Shown: in pieces, positions 44,962 through 53,650 of the stretch | How positions within the stretch are numbered: position 1 is the first letter of the stretch | Layout: each line of letters opens with the position of its first letter | Assembly: GCF_001905465.1 (NCBI RefSeq) | Contig: NZ_LISX01000018.1 | Span: 51,604 to 115,603 of the forward strand | Origin: Kitasatospora sp. CB01950 | GTDB lineage: Bacteria; Actinomycetota; Actinomycetes; Streptomycetales; Streptomycetaceae | Reading direction: 5' to 3' | Length of the DNA: 64,000 nt | Notes under the pieces: model-generated | Told to the model about the DNA's origin: nothing | The model's input: the letters and a program-made list of their open reading frames with translations, nothing else | Database searches by the model: none | Translations under genes and position numbers: made by a program

Positions 44962-45489
44962 ATGCCGTCGGTCGTGGGGCTGTTGGAACAGCGCGAGCTC
45001 ACTGCTCGCCGCCGCGTGGACGAGCTGCGCGAGGAGGCCGACCGCATCCACGCGGAGCTGGAGGTGGCCGAGCGGGAGTGGAACGAGTGGGTTGTCGCCC
45101 GCTCGCGCGTCGGCGAGGTGCTGGCCTCGGCCGAGGCCGCCGGCGAGGACCTGCCGGCTCCCGCTGGACAGCGGGTTCTGTCCGAGCAGGCTGACGCGGC
45201 GAAGTCGAAGTCCGTGGTGCCGGTCTGGCGCGCGGGGCTGGCCTGGTCTGTGCTGTCGGTGGACTACCAGCGCATCCTGCGAGCCCTCGTGGACCGGAAC
45301 CGGCTTGGTCAAGGTCCGCTGTCGTGTCAGGAGATGGCCGTTTGCTTCGGCCTGGACCCGGTGCCGGGGAAGGTAGAAGCCTTGCGGTCGAAGGCGAAGC
45401 GGCTGGTGGCCAGGGGCTGGCTGGTCGAGTCGGCGCCGGGCCGGTTCACGCTCGCGAAGGACGTGGCCGGGCAAGGCGGCGCGTCATGA
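44962..45489 (+). CDS. coiled-coil plus winged-helix protein, 175 aa
   Basis: ATG 44962 after GGAGGT begins MPSVVGLLEQRELTARRRVD. A long helix (VDELREEADRIHAELEVAER then EWNEWVVARSRVGEVLASAE) precedes a C-terminal winged helix (LSCQEMAVCFGLDPVPGKVE ALRSKAKRLVARGWLVES). I recall many copies in streptomycete genomes next to transposases. Its last 44 bases overlap the end of the transposase on the other strand. Probably an element-encoded regulator. Confidence 0.75.
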   Translation: MPSVVGLLEQRELTARRRVDELREEADRIHAELEVAEREWNEWVVARSRVGEVLASAEAAGEDLPAPAGQRVLSEQADAAKSKSVVPVWRAGLAWSVLSVDYQRILRALVDRNRLGQGPLSCQEMAVCFGLDPVPGKVEALRSKAKRLVARGWLVESAPGRFTLAKDVAGQGGAS

Positions 45490-46364
45490 GCTGCGTCATC
45501 GACCAGTAGACCATCGCCTCCGCGCTGCTGGTGGAGCGCTCGAAGTCGCGCACCAGGCGGCGGCTTCGCATCAGGTGGGCGAAAAACCTCTCCACGATCC
45601 ACCGCTTGGGAAGCACGACGAAGCCGCGCATGTCGTCGCTGCGCTTGACGATGGCCAGCACCACGGCGAGAACGGCGAGGCTGTACTCGACGAGGCTGCC
45701 GGTGTAGCCGCCGTCAGCCCAGACCAGCGCCAGCCGGTGGTGGGCGGCGGCGACCCGGCCGAGCAGCACCTGGGCGGCTGCACGGTCGCCGACGTCCGCG
45801 GCCGTGACCATCACCGCGAGCAGCAGTCCGAGCGTGTCGACCACGACGTGCCGCTTGCGGCCGTTGATCAGCTTGCCGCCGTCGAAGCCGCGGCTTTCGG
45901 AGTCGACGACGGCGTCGGCTTTGACCGACTGCGAGTCGATCACGCCCGCGCTCGGCTCCGGATCCCGCCCGGCCTGTTCGCGGACCTGGCGGCAGAGCCG
46001 GTCGTGGAACTCCTCGACCAGGCCGTGGTCGCGCCAGCGTCGGAAGAACGCGTAGACGCGGTCCCACGGCGGGAAATCGACCGGGATGGCCCCGCCACTT
46101 CGTGCCGTTGTCAACGAGGTAGCGGATCGCGTCCAGTATCGCGCGCTGGCAGTACGCCTCCGGCTGGCCGCCCCGGCCGCGAAGCCAGCCCGGCACCGGC
46201 AACAGCGGCCGGACCACCGCCCACTCGGCGTCCGACATGTCGGTCGGGTAGCGACACTCGCGGACGCCGTGGTCGCCGGCGTTCCCGAACCGGTGAGCCA
46301 GGCAGTCACACGCGAGAGTGGCCGAGGTGGACCCAGCCTCCGCGATGCCGTAGAAATACGACAA
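45446..46364 (-). pseudogene. IS5-family transposase with a frameshift
   Basis: The N-terminal half reads YPTDMSDAEWAVVRPLLPVP ... ILDAIRYLVDNGTKWR in one frame. Near base 46090, a GGGG run (GTGGCGGGGCCATC) carries one base more than the canonical WRAIPVDF codons need. The C-terminal half continues in the next frame (VDFPPWDRVYAFFRRWRDHG, AGVIDSQSVKADAVVDSESR, ALVWADGGYTGSLVEY, WIVERFFAHLMRSRRLVRDF). Catalytic residues D, D, E are present across the halves. It could be inactive or use programmed frameshifting. Confidence 0.82.
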
Positions 46365-46503
46365 CAGGGCCTCCTGGAACGGTCGATGGCGTAGACACCC
46401 TTCGAGCTACCGAGAGGCCCTGCTTTCATGCCTGGTAGCCGCCCCAGTCATCCGATCGAGATCTCCGTCGGCCAACACCGCACGTGGAGCGAACCGGCGA
46501 CCG

Positions 46504-46716
46504 TCACTGAGTTCGAAAGAGCTGCGGGTAGGGACAGGCGTCCAGGGGCTCTGTAGGTCGATCCGCCCAGTGCCACCAGAAGTGACCCGCCGAGCACTTC
46601 CAGGCATGGCGACACACACGCTTGTTGTCCTCGTCGCGGAGAGACAGGACAAGACCCAGGCTCCTCAGGGGTCGCCCGCAGTCGGGGCAGCTTGGCAGCT
46701 CAGAAGGGTTGTCCAC
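46504..46716 (-). CDS. small zinc-ribbon-like protein, about 70 aa
   Basis: The sequence DNPSELPSCPDCGRPLRSLG, LVLSLRDEDNKRVCRHAWKC then SAGHFWWHWADRPTEPLDAC carries CxxC at the N-terminus and further Cys and His residues. GTG 46716 is a guess because the ribosome site is poor and longer starts exist. It lies within the 1.94-kb element. Confidence 0.5.
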   Translation of the reverse strand: MDNPSELPSCPDCGRPLRSLGLVLSLRDEDNKRVCRHAWKCSAGHFWWHWADRPTEPLDACPYPQLFRTQ

Positions 46717-47041
46717 GGCCGACAGGGTAGCCCACCCGATCAAGACGCCCGTTCGACTGACGCTCCTCAAGATCGGAACGACAACAGCCACTAACCCCAG
46801 CGCGGTTCCAACTCTCGCACCGGCGAACAACAAGGGCTCCCTGGCCCTCTGCGGTACACCGGAACACCAGCGGGATAGCATCACCACCTTGAACCGCGCC
46901 GACCGCATCCCGCCCGGCAGCGAAGGCGGCCAAATCGGCGCTGAGCACGAAGGTTCGGCCCCTGCCGCTGACGGCGCTACCGGCACGGGGCCGCGACACT
47001 GTCCGAGTGCCTCTGGTACGGGCGGCTACCCGGCTGCCACA

Positions 47042-50000
47042 GTGAGCACCGTGCACGAAACAGACACCGAGGCCAGCGATCTGACGGTCCAACAGCTCGT
47101 CCGTGACAAATGGGGGAGCGACCTGCCGGCCACAGGGCTGCAGCAGCGGTTCACCGAGCCGGGCTGGACCTACCAGGAGCAGGTGCCCCGCCCCTGCCCG
47201 CAGTGCGACGGCGTACTGCACTCGCTTCGCCGCCCGTACGAGTCCGCAGGGCGCAAGTACCGGTACGTCGCCATCGTCTGCCCCGCCTGCCCAACTGCGT
47301 TCACGCTCGCCGACCTCGGCGTGAAGACCTACGACAAACTCCTGCGCCCCACCACCCCGGCCACACCCGCGGCGGCCGCCGCCCCCGGACCTCGGCGTAC
47401 AAAAACCCCTCCTGCGGTGACCGCCCGCGCCGCGGCACGGCTGGCGGCGGGACTCGCTACGGGCCCGTGCCCGAGCGGGCCCGGCGTGACCGTCACGGCG
47501 ATCCGCCTGCCCCACCCCTCCCGCGAACCCGCCCCCGTGGGCCCGGCGCGGCCCGAAGACCTGCCCCTGCCCGCCCAGAAGGAGACGCGGGCCCTGTGGT
47601 GGGGAAAGATCACCAACCCCGCCCGGAACGTGCCCGAGCCCGCGCTGCGCGCCGCCACCGACGTGAGGGCCATCATCCCGGCGGGGGAGCGATTCGACAC
47701 CCTGCGCGACACCCTCACCGGCCTCGGCGCCCAGGTGCGCACCGCCGCGCACTGGGTTGAGGACGAGGTGGTCACCACGGTGTCCGACCTCGGTGCGCCC
47801 GTCGAGCTGGCCGCCTGGCCCGGCGGCGCGGCGACACCGGCCGCGGGGCCCGCCGCATACGCGGCCCGGGACGCGTTCGCCGCCCAGTGGGACGCACTGG
47901 ACGAGATCCCCGCCGGCGACACCGAGGCGTTCGTGCCCGTCGAGGACCTCGTCCCCGAGGTGTGGAAGACGCTGCTGCCCCACCCGGCGTTCAACCCGGT
48001 CCAGGCCGCCGCCGTCCCCACCATCACCGACGGCGACGAGCACGCCATGGTCGTCGCCCCGACCGGAGCCGGGAAGACCGCGATCGGCATGGTCGCCGCC
48101 CTCACCGCCCACCAGCGCGGCCGCAAAGCCGCCTGGCTCGTCCCCCAGCGCTCCCTCACCGACGAGCTCGACCGCGACCTCGCCGCCTGGCGCCGCGCCG
48201 GGCTGCGCGTGGTCCGCCTGACCGGCGAAGCCGCCGTCGACACCGACCTCATCCGCGAGGCCGATCTGTGGGTCGCCACCACCGAGAAGTTCGAGGCGAT
48301 CTGCCGCGCAGGCTCCCTGCGCGCCGCGCTGGCCGAGGTCGGCTGCCTGGTCGTGGACGAGATCCACCTGCTCGGCGACCCCGTCCGAGGCCCGGTCCTG
48401 GAGGCACTCCTGGCCCGGGTCCGCGAGGACGCCACCCGGGTACGGATCGTGGGCCTGTCCGCGACCATCGCCAACACCGACCAGCTCGCCGAATGGCTCG
48501 GCGCCCGCCTCATCCGCTCGCCCTGGCGCCCGACCCGCCTGACTTGGCAGCTCCCGGCCATGCCACCGGACGCCGACGCAACCGACTGGGCGACCCGTAG
48601 CAACACCCGCACCCGCCGCACCGTCGACCTCGCGCGCCACCACACCGCCGACGGCGGCAGCGTCCTGGTGTTCTGCGGCAGCAAACGCTCTGTCCGCACC
48701 ACCGCCCTCGCCCTCGCCCACGACCGCGGCGTCCACACCACCGGCGCCGACGCGGACGACAGCGACCTCGTGGAGCGCCTGTGCACCAAGGCCGGCGTGC
48801 GCCTGCACTACCGCGACTGGCCCCACAAACGCGAAGCCGAACAGGCCTTCCGCACCCGCCAGGCCGACATCCTCGTCGCCACCTCCACCGTCGCCGCCGG
48901 CGTCAACCTCCCCGCCCGCGCCGTCATCGTCCGCGACACCCAGATCGGCATGAGCCGCATCGAAGTGTCCATGGTCCAGCAGATGTTCGGCCGTGCAGGC
49001 CGCATCGGCGCCGGCGAACGCGAAGGCCACGCCTACCTGCTCACCGCCCCCAGCGAACGCCACCACTGGCAGGCACGCCTCGCCGCCGGATACACCGTCA
49101 CCTCCCGCATCCGCGACCGGCTCCCCGACCACCTGCTCGCCGAGGCCGTCCAGAACCGCCTCGCCACCACCACCCAGGCCGAGAACTGGTGGAAGAGCAC
49201 TCTCGCCTTCCATCAAGGCCACCACCCCCTCGACCCCCTCCACGACGCCACTGACTTCCTCACCGACACCGCCTACCTCACCCGTACCCCCGACCCCGCA
49301 GGCGGCGACGACCGCATCGAAGCCACCGAACTCGGCCGCCTCACCAGCCGCTTCATGGTCGACGCCGACCTCGCCTCCACCCTCGCCGACGCCACCACCC
49401 ACCTCCCTGTCCCCACCGACCCGGACACCGCGGAAGACGCCCTCATCACCGCCCTCGCCACCCGCCTGCCCGCGCTCGAACAAGCGCCCTTCACCGACCG
49501 CGCCAAAGCCGAGCTCTACAACGTCCTGCGCACTCTCGGCCAACCCGACGGGACCGATCCCGCTGACGATGGCCAGGAAGAGGACGAGGACTGGCAGCCG
49601 GTCGCGGGCGACCTGGCCCGCGCCGTCCTGCTCCTCGTCGCCCGCGCACCCCGCGCCTTTCGCGGCCGGCCCGCCTACATCCGCGGCATCCCCGCCGACT
49701 CCATGGCCCCTGTCCTCGACGACGCCCAGCGCTACCTCGCCTGGCTGGGCGCTCAGGGCCCCCTTGCCACCGTCCACCCCTGGATCGCCATCACCACCGC
49801 CGACCTCGCCCAGCGCATCCGCTGGCGCACCCTCGGTCCTTCCCGTGGGGCTGGCCGGCTGCTGTGGATGTGCGAACAGATGGCCACCCCCGCCCACACC
49901 CACGCCCTGGTCCCCACCATGTGGCAGGCCGCCCGCGCCCGCGGCATCGACTCACCGGACTGGCCCGGCACCACCCCGCCCAGCAACTGCCGCCTCACCC

Positions 50001-50278
50001 TCACCGAATACCAGACCCTCCTCGCGTCCCGGAGCACCGGCACCGAGATCACCCTTCACACCGACAGCGCGAACATCCGCGCACCACGCGGAGCCACCGT
50101 GATCATGTGGAACGGAGCCGCGACCGGTCGCTATCCCGGCACCGGCGCTGCCCTCGAGGTCCGGTTCCCGGACCCGCACCAGGACGACTCGTCAGCGGGA
50201 CACACCGGTGCCGCGGTCTTCACCCGGAGCGACCGGGCTGCGGCCGGCTGGGCGATCGCCTACAACGCGGCACGCTGA
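47042..50278 (+). CDS. Ski2-like superfamily 2 helicase with N-terminal zinc ribbon
   Basis: 1078 aa from GTG 47042 (GTG 47051 also possible). An N-terminal zinc ribbon is at Cys52/55/80/83 (PCPQCDG ... CPACPT). The helicase core has Walker A APTGAGKT (Lys345), TTEKFEAICR, DEIH (439-442), VGLSATIANTDQLAEWLGAR, VFCGSKRSVRTTALAL, VATSTVAAGVNLPARAVIVR and QMFGRAGRIG. The DEIH box, SATIAN and GVNLPA forms are Ski2/Hel308 type. The C-terminal 300 residues are unique. Large helicases of this type occur in subtelomeric and defence islands; the substrate is unknown. Confidence 0.85.
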   Translation: MSTVHETDTEASDLTVQQLVRDKWGSDLPATGLQQRFTEPGWTYQEQVPRPCPQCDGVLHSLRRPYESAGRKYRYVAIVCPACPTAFTLADLGVKTYDKLLRPTTPATPAAAAAPGPRRTKTPPAVTARAAARLAAGLATGPCPSGPGVTVTAIRLPHPSREPAPVGPARPEDLPLPAQKETRALWWGKITNPARNVPEPALRAATDVRAIIPAGERFDTLRDTLTGLGAQVRTAAHWVEDEVVTTVSDLGAPVELAAWPGGAATPAAGPAAYAARDAFAAQWDALDEIPAGDTEAFVPVEDLVPEVWKTLLPHPAFNPVQAAAVPTITDGDEHAMVVAPTGAGKTAIGMVAALTAHQRGRKAAWLVPQRSLTDELDRDLAAWRRAGLRVVRLTGEAAVDTDLIREADLWVATTEKFEAICRAGSLRAALAEVGCLVVDEIHLLGDPVRGPVLEALLARVREDATRVRIVGLSATIANTDQLAEWLGARLIRSPWRPTRLTWQLPAMPPDADATDWATRSNTRTRRTVDLARHHTADGGSVLVFCGSKRSVRTTALALAHDRGVHTTGADADDSDLVERLCTKAGVRLHYRDWPHKREAEQAFRTRQADILVATSTVAAGVNLPARAVIVRDTQIGMSRIEVSMVQQMFGRAGRIGAGEREGHAYLLTAPSERHHWQARLAAGYTVTSRIRDRLPDHLLAEAVQNRLATTTQAENWWKSTLAFHQGHHPLDPLHDATDFLTDTAYLTRTPDPAGGDDRIEATELGRLTSRFMVDADLASTLADATTHLPVPTDPDTAEDALITALATRLPALEQAPFTDRAKAELYNVLRTLGQPDGTDPADDGQEEDEDWQPVAGDLARAVLLLVARAPRAFRGRPAYIRGIPADSMAPVLDDAQRYLAWLGAQGPLATVHPWIAITTADLAQRIRWRTLGPSRGAGRLLWMCEQMATPAHTHALVPTMWQAARARGIDSPDWPGTTPPSNCRLTLTEYQTLLASRSTGTEITLHTDSANIRAPRGATVIMWNGAATGRYPGTGAALEVRFPDPHQDDSSAGHTGAAVFTRSDRAAAGWAIAYNAAR

Positions 50279-50459
50279 GGCGGATAGACCTGCACCCGCT
50301 TGTGTACGTGAGGCCCGAAGGGCCAGGGCGGGTGTGGCGCAGCGCGACGACGGACTTTACCTTGAGGCTGCCATGGGACTGGGCGAGGGCGCCGGCTGTG
50401 CTGGCCGCAGAGACCGCCTCCTGCGGGCGCTTCTGCGCGACCGTGGGTCGCCGACCAGG
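50279..50459. other. short region without a supported gene
   Basis: A minus-strand frame crosses this stretch but reads Arg/Pro-rich text and looks like the decayed tail of the regulator fragment that follows. I see no other signal. Confidence 0.3.
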
Positions 50460-50748
50460 CGGGCGCGGGCAGGACCGAGGCGCCGAGCACGGCGCCGACG
50501 TCGACCACGAACCGGCTGCGTTCCACACGGTCAGTGTTCCCGCCCACGGCCGAGGCATGGCGGCGCTCGGCGGGCACCGTGAAGCCCATCTCCTCCAGCG
50601 GGACGCCGAGCAGGGCCTCCAGCACGGCCTGCTGCCCAGGGTGGGGCAGCGGCGGGTCGGGGGACTCCCAGCGGCGCAGCTGACGCACACTCACCGCGGC
50701 CGCTACGTCCAGCTGCTTGGCCATCGCGGCGAACGCCACGACGAAGGT
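50460..50748 (-). pseudogene. HTH transcriptional regulator fragment
   Basis: The minus strand reads AAVSVRQLRRWESPDPPLPH, PGQQAVLEALLGVPLEEMGF then VERSRFVVDVGAVLGASVLP. This matches the internal part of streptomycete XRE-type regulators with a C-terminal TPR region. The N-terminal HTH and the rest are missing; the 5' end is lost at about 50740 where a plus-strand gene begins. Confidence 0.6.
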
Positions 50749-51157
50749 CCTCGACACCGACAAGGGCCCGCTCCTGACCGAGGGCCTGCGCGCCATCGCG
50801 CTCAAGGCCGCTGTCTTTGCCCTCACGGGCGACGAGCGGGCCGCCGAGGTCGCGCTGCCCGTGCTGGTGGACGAGATGACCCACGCGATGATCGCCCAGC
50901 CGCAGCTGCTCGCCCGCATCGCCGAGCGCACCGGCTTCACCCTGATCCACCAGACCGACCAGGAGCACACCGACTACACCAGCGGCGGCTACACCCACGC
51001 CGCCTACCTCGCCGCCTGGGGCGCCGAGCCGCCCACCCGGTACTGGCTCGACAAGAAGGAGGTCGACCGGCGCCTGGCGATCCTCACCAAGAAGTACGAC
51101 TCGATCGGGATGGGCCGCTCCGGCCGCGAGCACTCGATCTCGTTCGCGGCGGCCTAA
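50717..51157 (+). CDS. hypothetical protein, probably 5'-truncated
   Basis: The frame opens at TTG 50717 without a ribosome site, right at the junction with the regulator fragment. Coding text: KVLDTDKGPLLTEGLRAIAL KAAVFALTGDERAAEVALPV then LVDEMTHAMIAQPQLLARIA ERTGFTLIHQ. The C-terminus (WLDKKEVDRRLAILTKKYDS) is basic. It looks real but may have lost its beginning. It ends four bases into the convergent gene. Confidence 0.5.
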   Translation: MAIAANATTKVLDTDKGPLLTEGLRAIALKAAVFALTGDERAAEVALPVLVDEMTHAMIAQPQLLARIAERTGFTLIHQTDQEHTDYTSGGYTHAAYLAAWGAEPPTRYWLDKKEVDRRLAILTKKYDSIGMGRSGREHSISFAAA

Positions 51158-51636
51158 CCGCCCGACAGCACGCGGCGCAGCACCGCGAGCACCTCGGCCT
51201 CGGGAAACCTGCTCAGCGCCGCAGCCTCGGCGCCGGCCAGCACCTCGGCCAGATCCTCCGGCGCCGCGCCGCGCGCCAGTTCACCCACCCACGCCGCCAG
51301 GTCGGCCACGTCCTCCGGCAGGCCCGGCGGCAGGACTCCCGCGTACGGCGCGGGAGCCCTGCGCTCCCGGCTCTCCCCGCTCGGCGCCCCGCTTCCCCCG
51401 GCGGGCACCGGTTCCCCGTCGGAGGCGTACCGGCCCGGCGGCAGGCCCACCTTGTAGGGGTGCACGCACACTGGCACCCGGGCGGCGGTGTAGCGGAACC
51501 CGTCGGCCGGGTCGAACGGGCACTCCCGGGTCGGCCGCTCGAAGACGTCGAACCCGCCGGCCGGGAACCTCACCGACGGGCAGATCCAGCACACATCGTG
51601 GTCGTTGTCCTCATCCACGAACGGCTCGGTGTCCAC
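51154..51636 (-). CDS. hypothetical protein, 160 aa, N-terminal zinc-binding site
   Basis: GTG 51636 begins VDTEPFVDEDNDHDVCWICP SVRFPAGGFDVF, with a CxxC and other Cys (ECPFDPADG, PVCVHPYKVG) that suggest a zinc-bound fold. The C-terminal region is a helical Ala/Leu-rich domain (VADLAAWVGELARGAAPEDL AEVLAGAEAAAL). Function unknown. It precedes the Rep-like gene on the same strand by 77 bases. Confidence 0.6.
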   Translation of the reverse strand: MDTEPFVDEDNDHDVCWICPSVRFPAGGFDVFERPTRECPFDPADGFRYTAARVPVCVHPYKVGLPPGRYASDGEPVPAGGSGAPSGESRERRAPAPYAGVLPPGLPEDVADLAAWVGELARGAAPEDLAEVLAGAEAAALSRFPEAEVLAVLRRVLSGG

Positions 51637-51713
51637 GCCCCGAACCCTACCGACGGCCGACCCGCAATCTCGCGGGATCGGCCAGCGGCGCTCGGCAGCA
51701 ACCTGCGGCCGGC

Positions 51714-52760
51714 TCACGGCCACACGACCTCGGTGACGCGGCCGCCGATGGGACGGCCCCAGTAGTTCGCGGCATCGCGCCTCTTGAGTACGGGTTCCAC
51801 TACCCGGATCGCGTCGCGGGCGAAGGCGTCGGGGACGAGGGCGACCCGGTGGCACAAGAGGTCGCTGGGGTCGATGTTGAAGCCCTGCCACTTTCCGTCG
51901 TAGTGGCGCTTCTCGGGGCGTACGACGTCGATGAGCTCGAAGGCTTCGAGCGGCTGATGGGTTTCGTACGCCTCGCGGCCCAGGCCGTACCAGCCCTGCC
52001 GGGCCTGGCCCGTCACGGCGGCCACCTTGTGTCCGCTGCTGCTCTGCCCGCCGGAGAAGGTGAGGAGGTCGAACCACATCAGGAGGGCAGCGATCTCGCT
52101 CGTGGTGAGGGCGTGGATCCAGCCGCGGGTGAAGAACTCCGGCGGGAGCTCGATGCACGGCTCGGTCGGCAACGGCACGGTGTACGCGATGGCCGCCGCC
52201 TCGGTGCTGGCCGCGCTCTCGTGGAGCAGCTGGACGCTCGTGATCGGGTGGCGGGGGCTGGGTCGCGGGACGCTGACGAGGTGCAGGGACTCCAGCTTCT
52301 TCACGGCTTCCTTGAGCTGCCGGACCTTGTTGGTGGAGTCCGCCGCGTTCAGGATCCCCGAGTTCGCCGAGGCGTTGGCGGCGACGAGCGCCGCCCAGGA
52401 CAGGCCGCTCGGGGTGGGCTCGATGGGGATGTCGTTGCGCCAGCGGTGGCCGGCGGTCGCCTGGCACTGGGCGGCGAAGAGCATGGTCAGGTGCAGCCGC
52501 AGTGCCACCCCTCTGGGAAGGATCATGCGGGCCGCCACCGGCCTGTCTTCGACGGGAAGCGGGTTCCGCTCGTCCACGACCGGGGCCATCCGCTCCAGTC
52601 GGTAGTACTGCCGACGTAGGCGGATCGCCGGAGGGCGTGTGCCGGTCTCCCACAGCTTCTTCGAGTCGCGGATCACCGCACCGTGCTCCCCGGTCTGGCG
52701 CAGCCGCACCAGGGCGTCCAACCGGACCTTGACCTTGCTGGCGGAGCTTGAGGCGGGCAC
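51714..52760 (-). CDS. winged-helix Rep-like protein, module 1
   Basis: GTG 52760 after GGAGAG gives 348 aa. Near the middle, PRGVALRLHLTMLFAAQCQA and later ELPPEFFTRGWIHALTTSEI AALLMWFDLLTF look like a winged-helix domain of the type in plasmid initiators. It is a clear paralogue of the protein at 57565-58659 (RGLALRFYLLAIFEAQCRLE and GFFLNGWIHVLSDAEISVWL). An AT-rich inverted-repeat region lies directly upstream. I infer replication initiation or regulation; no function is proven. Confidence 0.6.
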   Translation of the reverse strand: MPASSSASKVKVRLDALVRLRQTGEHGAVIRDSKKLWETGTRPPAIRLRRQYYRLERMAPVVDERNPLPVEDRPVAARMILPRGVALRLHLTMLFAAQCQATAGHRWRNDIPIEPTPSGLSWAALVAANASANSGILNAADSTNKVRQLKEAVKKLESLHLVSVPRPSPRHPITSVQLLHESAASTEAAAIAYTVPLPTEPCIELPPEFFTRGWIHALTTSEIAALLMWFDLLTFSGGQSSSGHKVAAVTGQARQGWYGLGREAYETHQPLEAFELIDVVRPEKRHYDGKWQGFNIDPSDLLCHRVALVPDAFARDAIRVVEPVLKRRDAANYWGRPIGGRVTEVVWP

Positions 52761-52928
52761 GGACTCTCCGGATTGAACGCGCGGCAGGACGGTGGAAACG
52801 GCTTCCCGTAGCGCGCTCGGCCGCTGGTGCGCGGGCGATCGTGGGGCATGTACCTGGCAGGGGTTCCGTGACCTGTGGGAACGCTGCCAGCGGCCGCACC
52901 AGCCAAAACGGACGCGAACGGAATGAAC

Positions 52929-53020
52929 GCTACGGATTGATCCTCATGGATGCCCAGCTAGCTAAGTTGTAAGTTAATAGGCCATCGAGGTAGCAGCGCT
53001 CATGAGGATCAATCCGTAGC
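52929..53020. repeat. perfect 20-bp inverted repeat around an AT-rich spacer
   Basis: GCTACGGATTGATCCTCATG at 52929-52948 and its exact complement at 53001-53020, with a 52-base spacer that contains the AT-rich run TAGCTAAGTTGTAAGTTAAT. It lies between the divergent module-1 genes, in a GC-rich genome. It could be an operator pair, an origin or a cruciform. Confidence 0.85.
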
Positions 53021-53074
53021 ACGATCATACCTGGGCCGCTCTCCCACGGGTGCATGGTTGGAGTCGCACAGAAA

Positions 53075-53107
53075 AGCGGGGCCGCAGCTCTAAGCCGCAG
53101 CCCCGCT
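53075..53107 (+). promoter_or_regulatory. leader hairpin before the module-1 membrane peptide
   Basis: AGCGGGGC pairs with GCCCCGCT (8 bp) across a 17-base region, then 60 bases to the start. A ribosome site overlapping a CTCCTAGGAG palindrome follows at 53168-53177. A leader-type control is possible. Confidence 0.4.
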
Positions 53108-53185
53108 CGACACACACGACCCAGGCGGCACACGCCGGCAAGCTCTGCCGCCACGGGTTGCAACCGGCTCCTAGGAGGACCCAAC

Positions 53186-53437
53186 TTGCCAGACCAGGCT
53201 AACCCGAACCAGCCCCGCGAGAGCGCGGCGATCAACATCAACATGAGCGGAAACGCCCAGCTCAGCTTCAACGGGCCGCTCAACTATGCGGACCACGGCT
53301 CCACCAGCACGGTCACCACCACCGTGCCGGTGACCAGTGACACCACGGCGAAGAAGCCGTTCTGGCGGAGCGGCGTCTTCTGGGCCGCGGTCGCGGCGCT
53401 CGCCGCGGTAGCCAGCGCCATCGCGGCCTTCAAGTAG
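53186..53437 (+). CDS. 83-aa protein with one C-terminal membrane segment, module 1
   Basis: TTG 53186 directly follows TAGGAGGACCC; the upstream ATG frame is Arg/Pro-rich and unlikely. The product starts MPDQANPNQPRESAAININM SGNAQLSFNGPL and ends in a membrane helix, FWAAVAALAAVASAIAAFK, after a basic patch (TAKKPFWRSG). Its counterpart is the 59-aa peptide at 58903. Tiny membrane proteins next to Rep-like genes may be anchors, toxins or spread proteins. Confidence 0.65.
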   Translation: MPDQANPNQPRESAAININMSGNAQLSFNGPLNYADHGSTSTVTTTVPVTSDTTAKKPFWRSGVFWAAVAALAAVASAIAAFK

Positions 53438-53441
53438 CCCA

Positions 53442-53475
53442 GCGGGGTCGGGGAGGCGCGCCTCCCCGACCCCGC
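53442..53475 (+). terminator. perfect palindromic terminator
   Basis: A 34-base perfect palindrome (GCGGGGTCGGGGAGGCG and its complement) starts five bases after the membrane-peptide stop and isolates it from the tap operon. Confidence 0.75.
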
Positions 53476-53589
53476 CGCCGCTGGCTCCGCCCTCTCGGGC
53501 CTCGCCAACGCCGTCGGTGCCGTCCGCAAGCTGCGCCACCGTTTGGCCGCGGAGCAGCCGACGGTCCGGTGCTGCGCGCCCTTGCCTCT

Positions 53590-53618
53590 TTGACTCCAAG
53601 AGTGGACGGGCGTAGCAT
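53590..53618 (+). promoter_or_regulatory. promoter of the tap-tpg operon
   Basis: TTGACT (53590-53595), exactly 17 bases, then TAGCAT (53613-53618) is a good HrdB/sigma-70 type promoter. Expected start is near 53625, about 25 bases before the first gene. Confidence 0.65.
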
Positions 53619-53650
53619 TTGGTTAAGTCCTACTGTTTGGGAGTTGTCTC

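Larger units (their letters stand above)
44850..46792. mobile_element. 1.94-kb inverted-repeat element with IS5-type transposase
   Basis: AGTGGCTGTTGTC..TTCCG..CTTGAG occurs at 44850-44876 and in inverse at 46766-46792, 24 of 27 positions matching. Between them are a winged-helix protein gene, an IS5-type transposase and a zinc-ribbon gene. No target duplication is seen. It may be one element or an IS5 inserted within an older one. Confidence 0.65.

Noticed and set aside
46622..47041. N-terminal extension of the Ski2-like helicase
   Set aside because: It would run through the inverted repeat of the neighbouring element and opposite the small zinc-ribbon gene; its text is not coding-like.
46700..49903. 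Very long minus-strand frame (over 1000 aa) antisense to the Ski2-like helicase
   Set aside because: It mirrors a gene with all helicase motifs on the plus strand; its text is Gly/Ala/Val-rich without domains. Such shadows are normal at this GC content.
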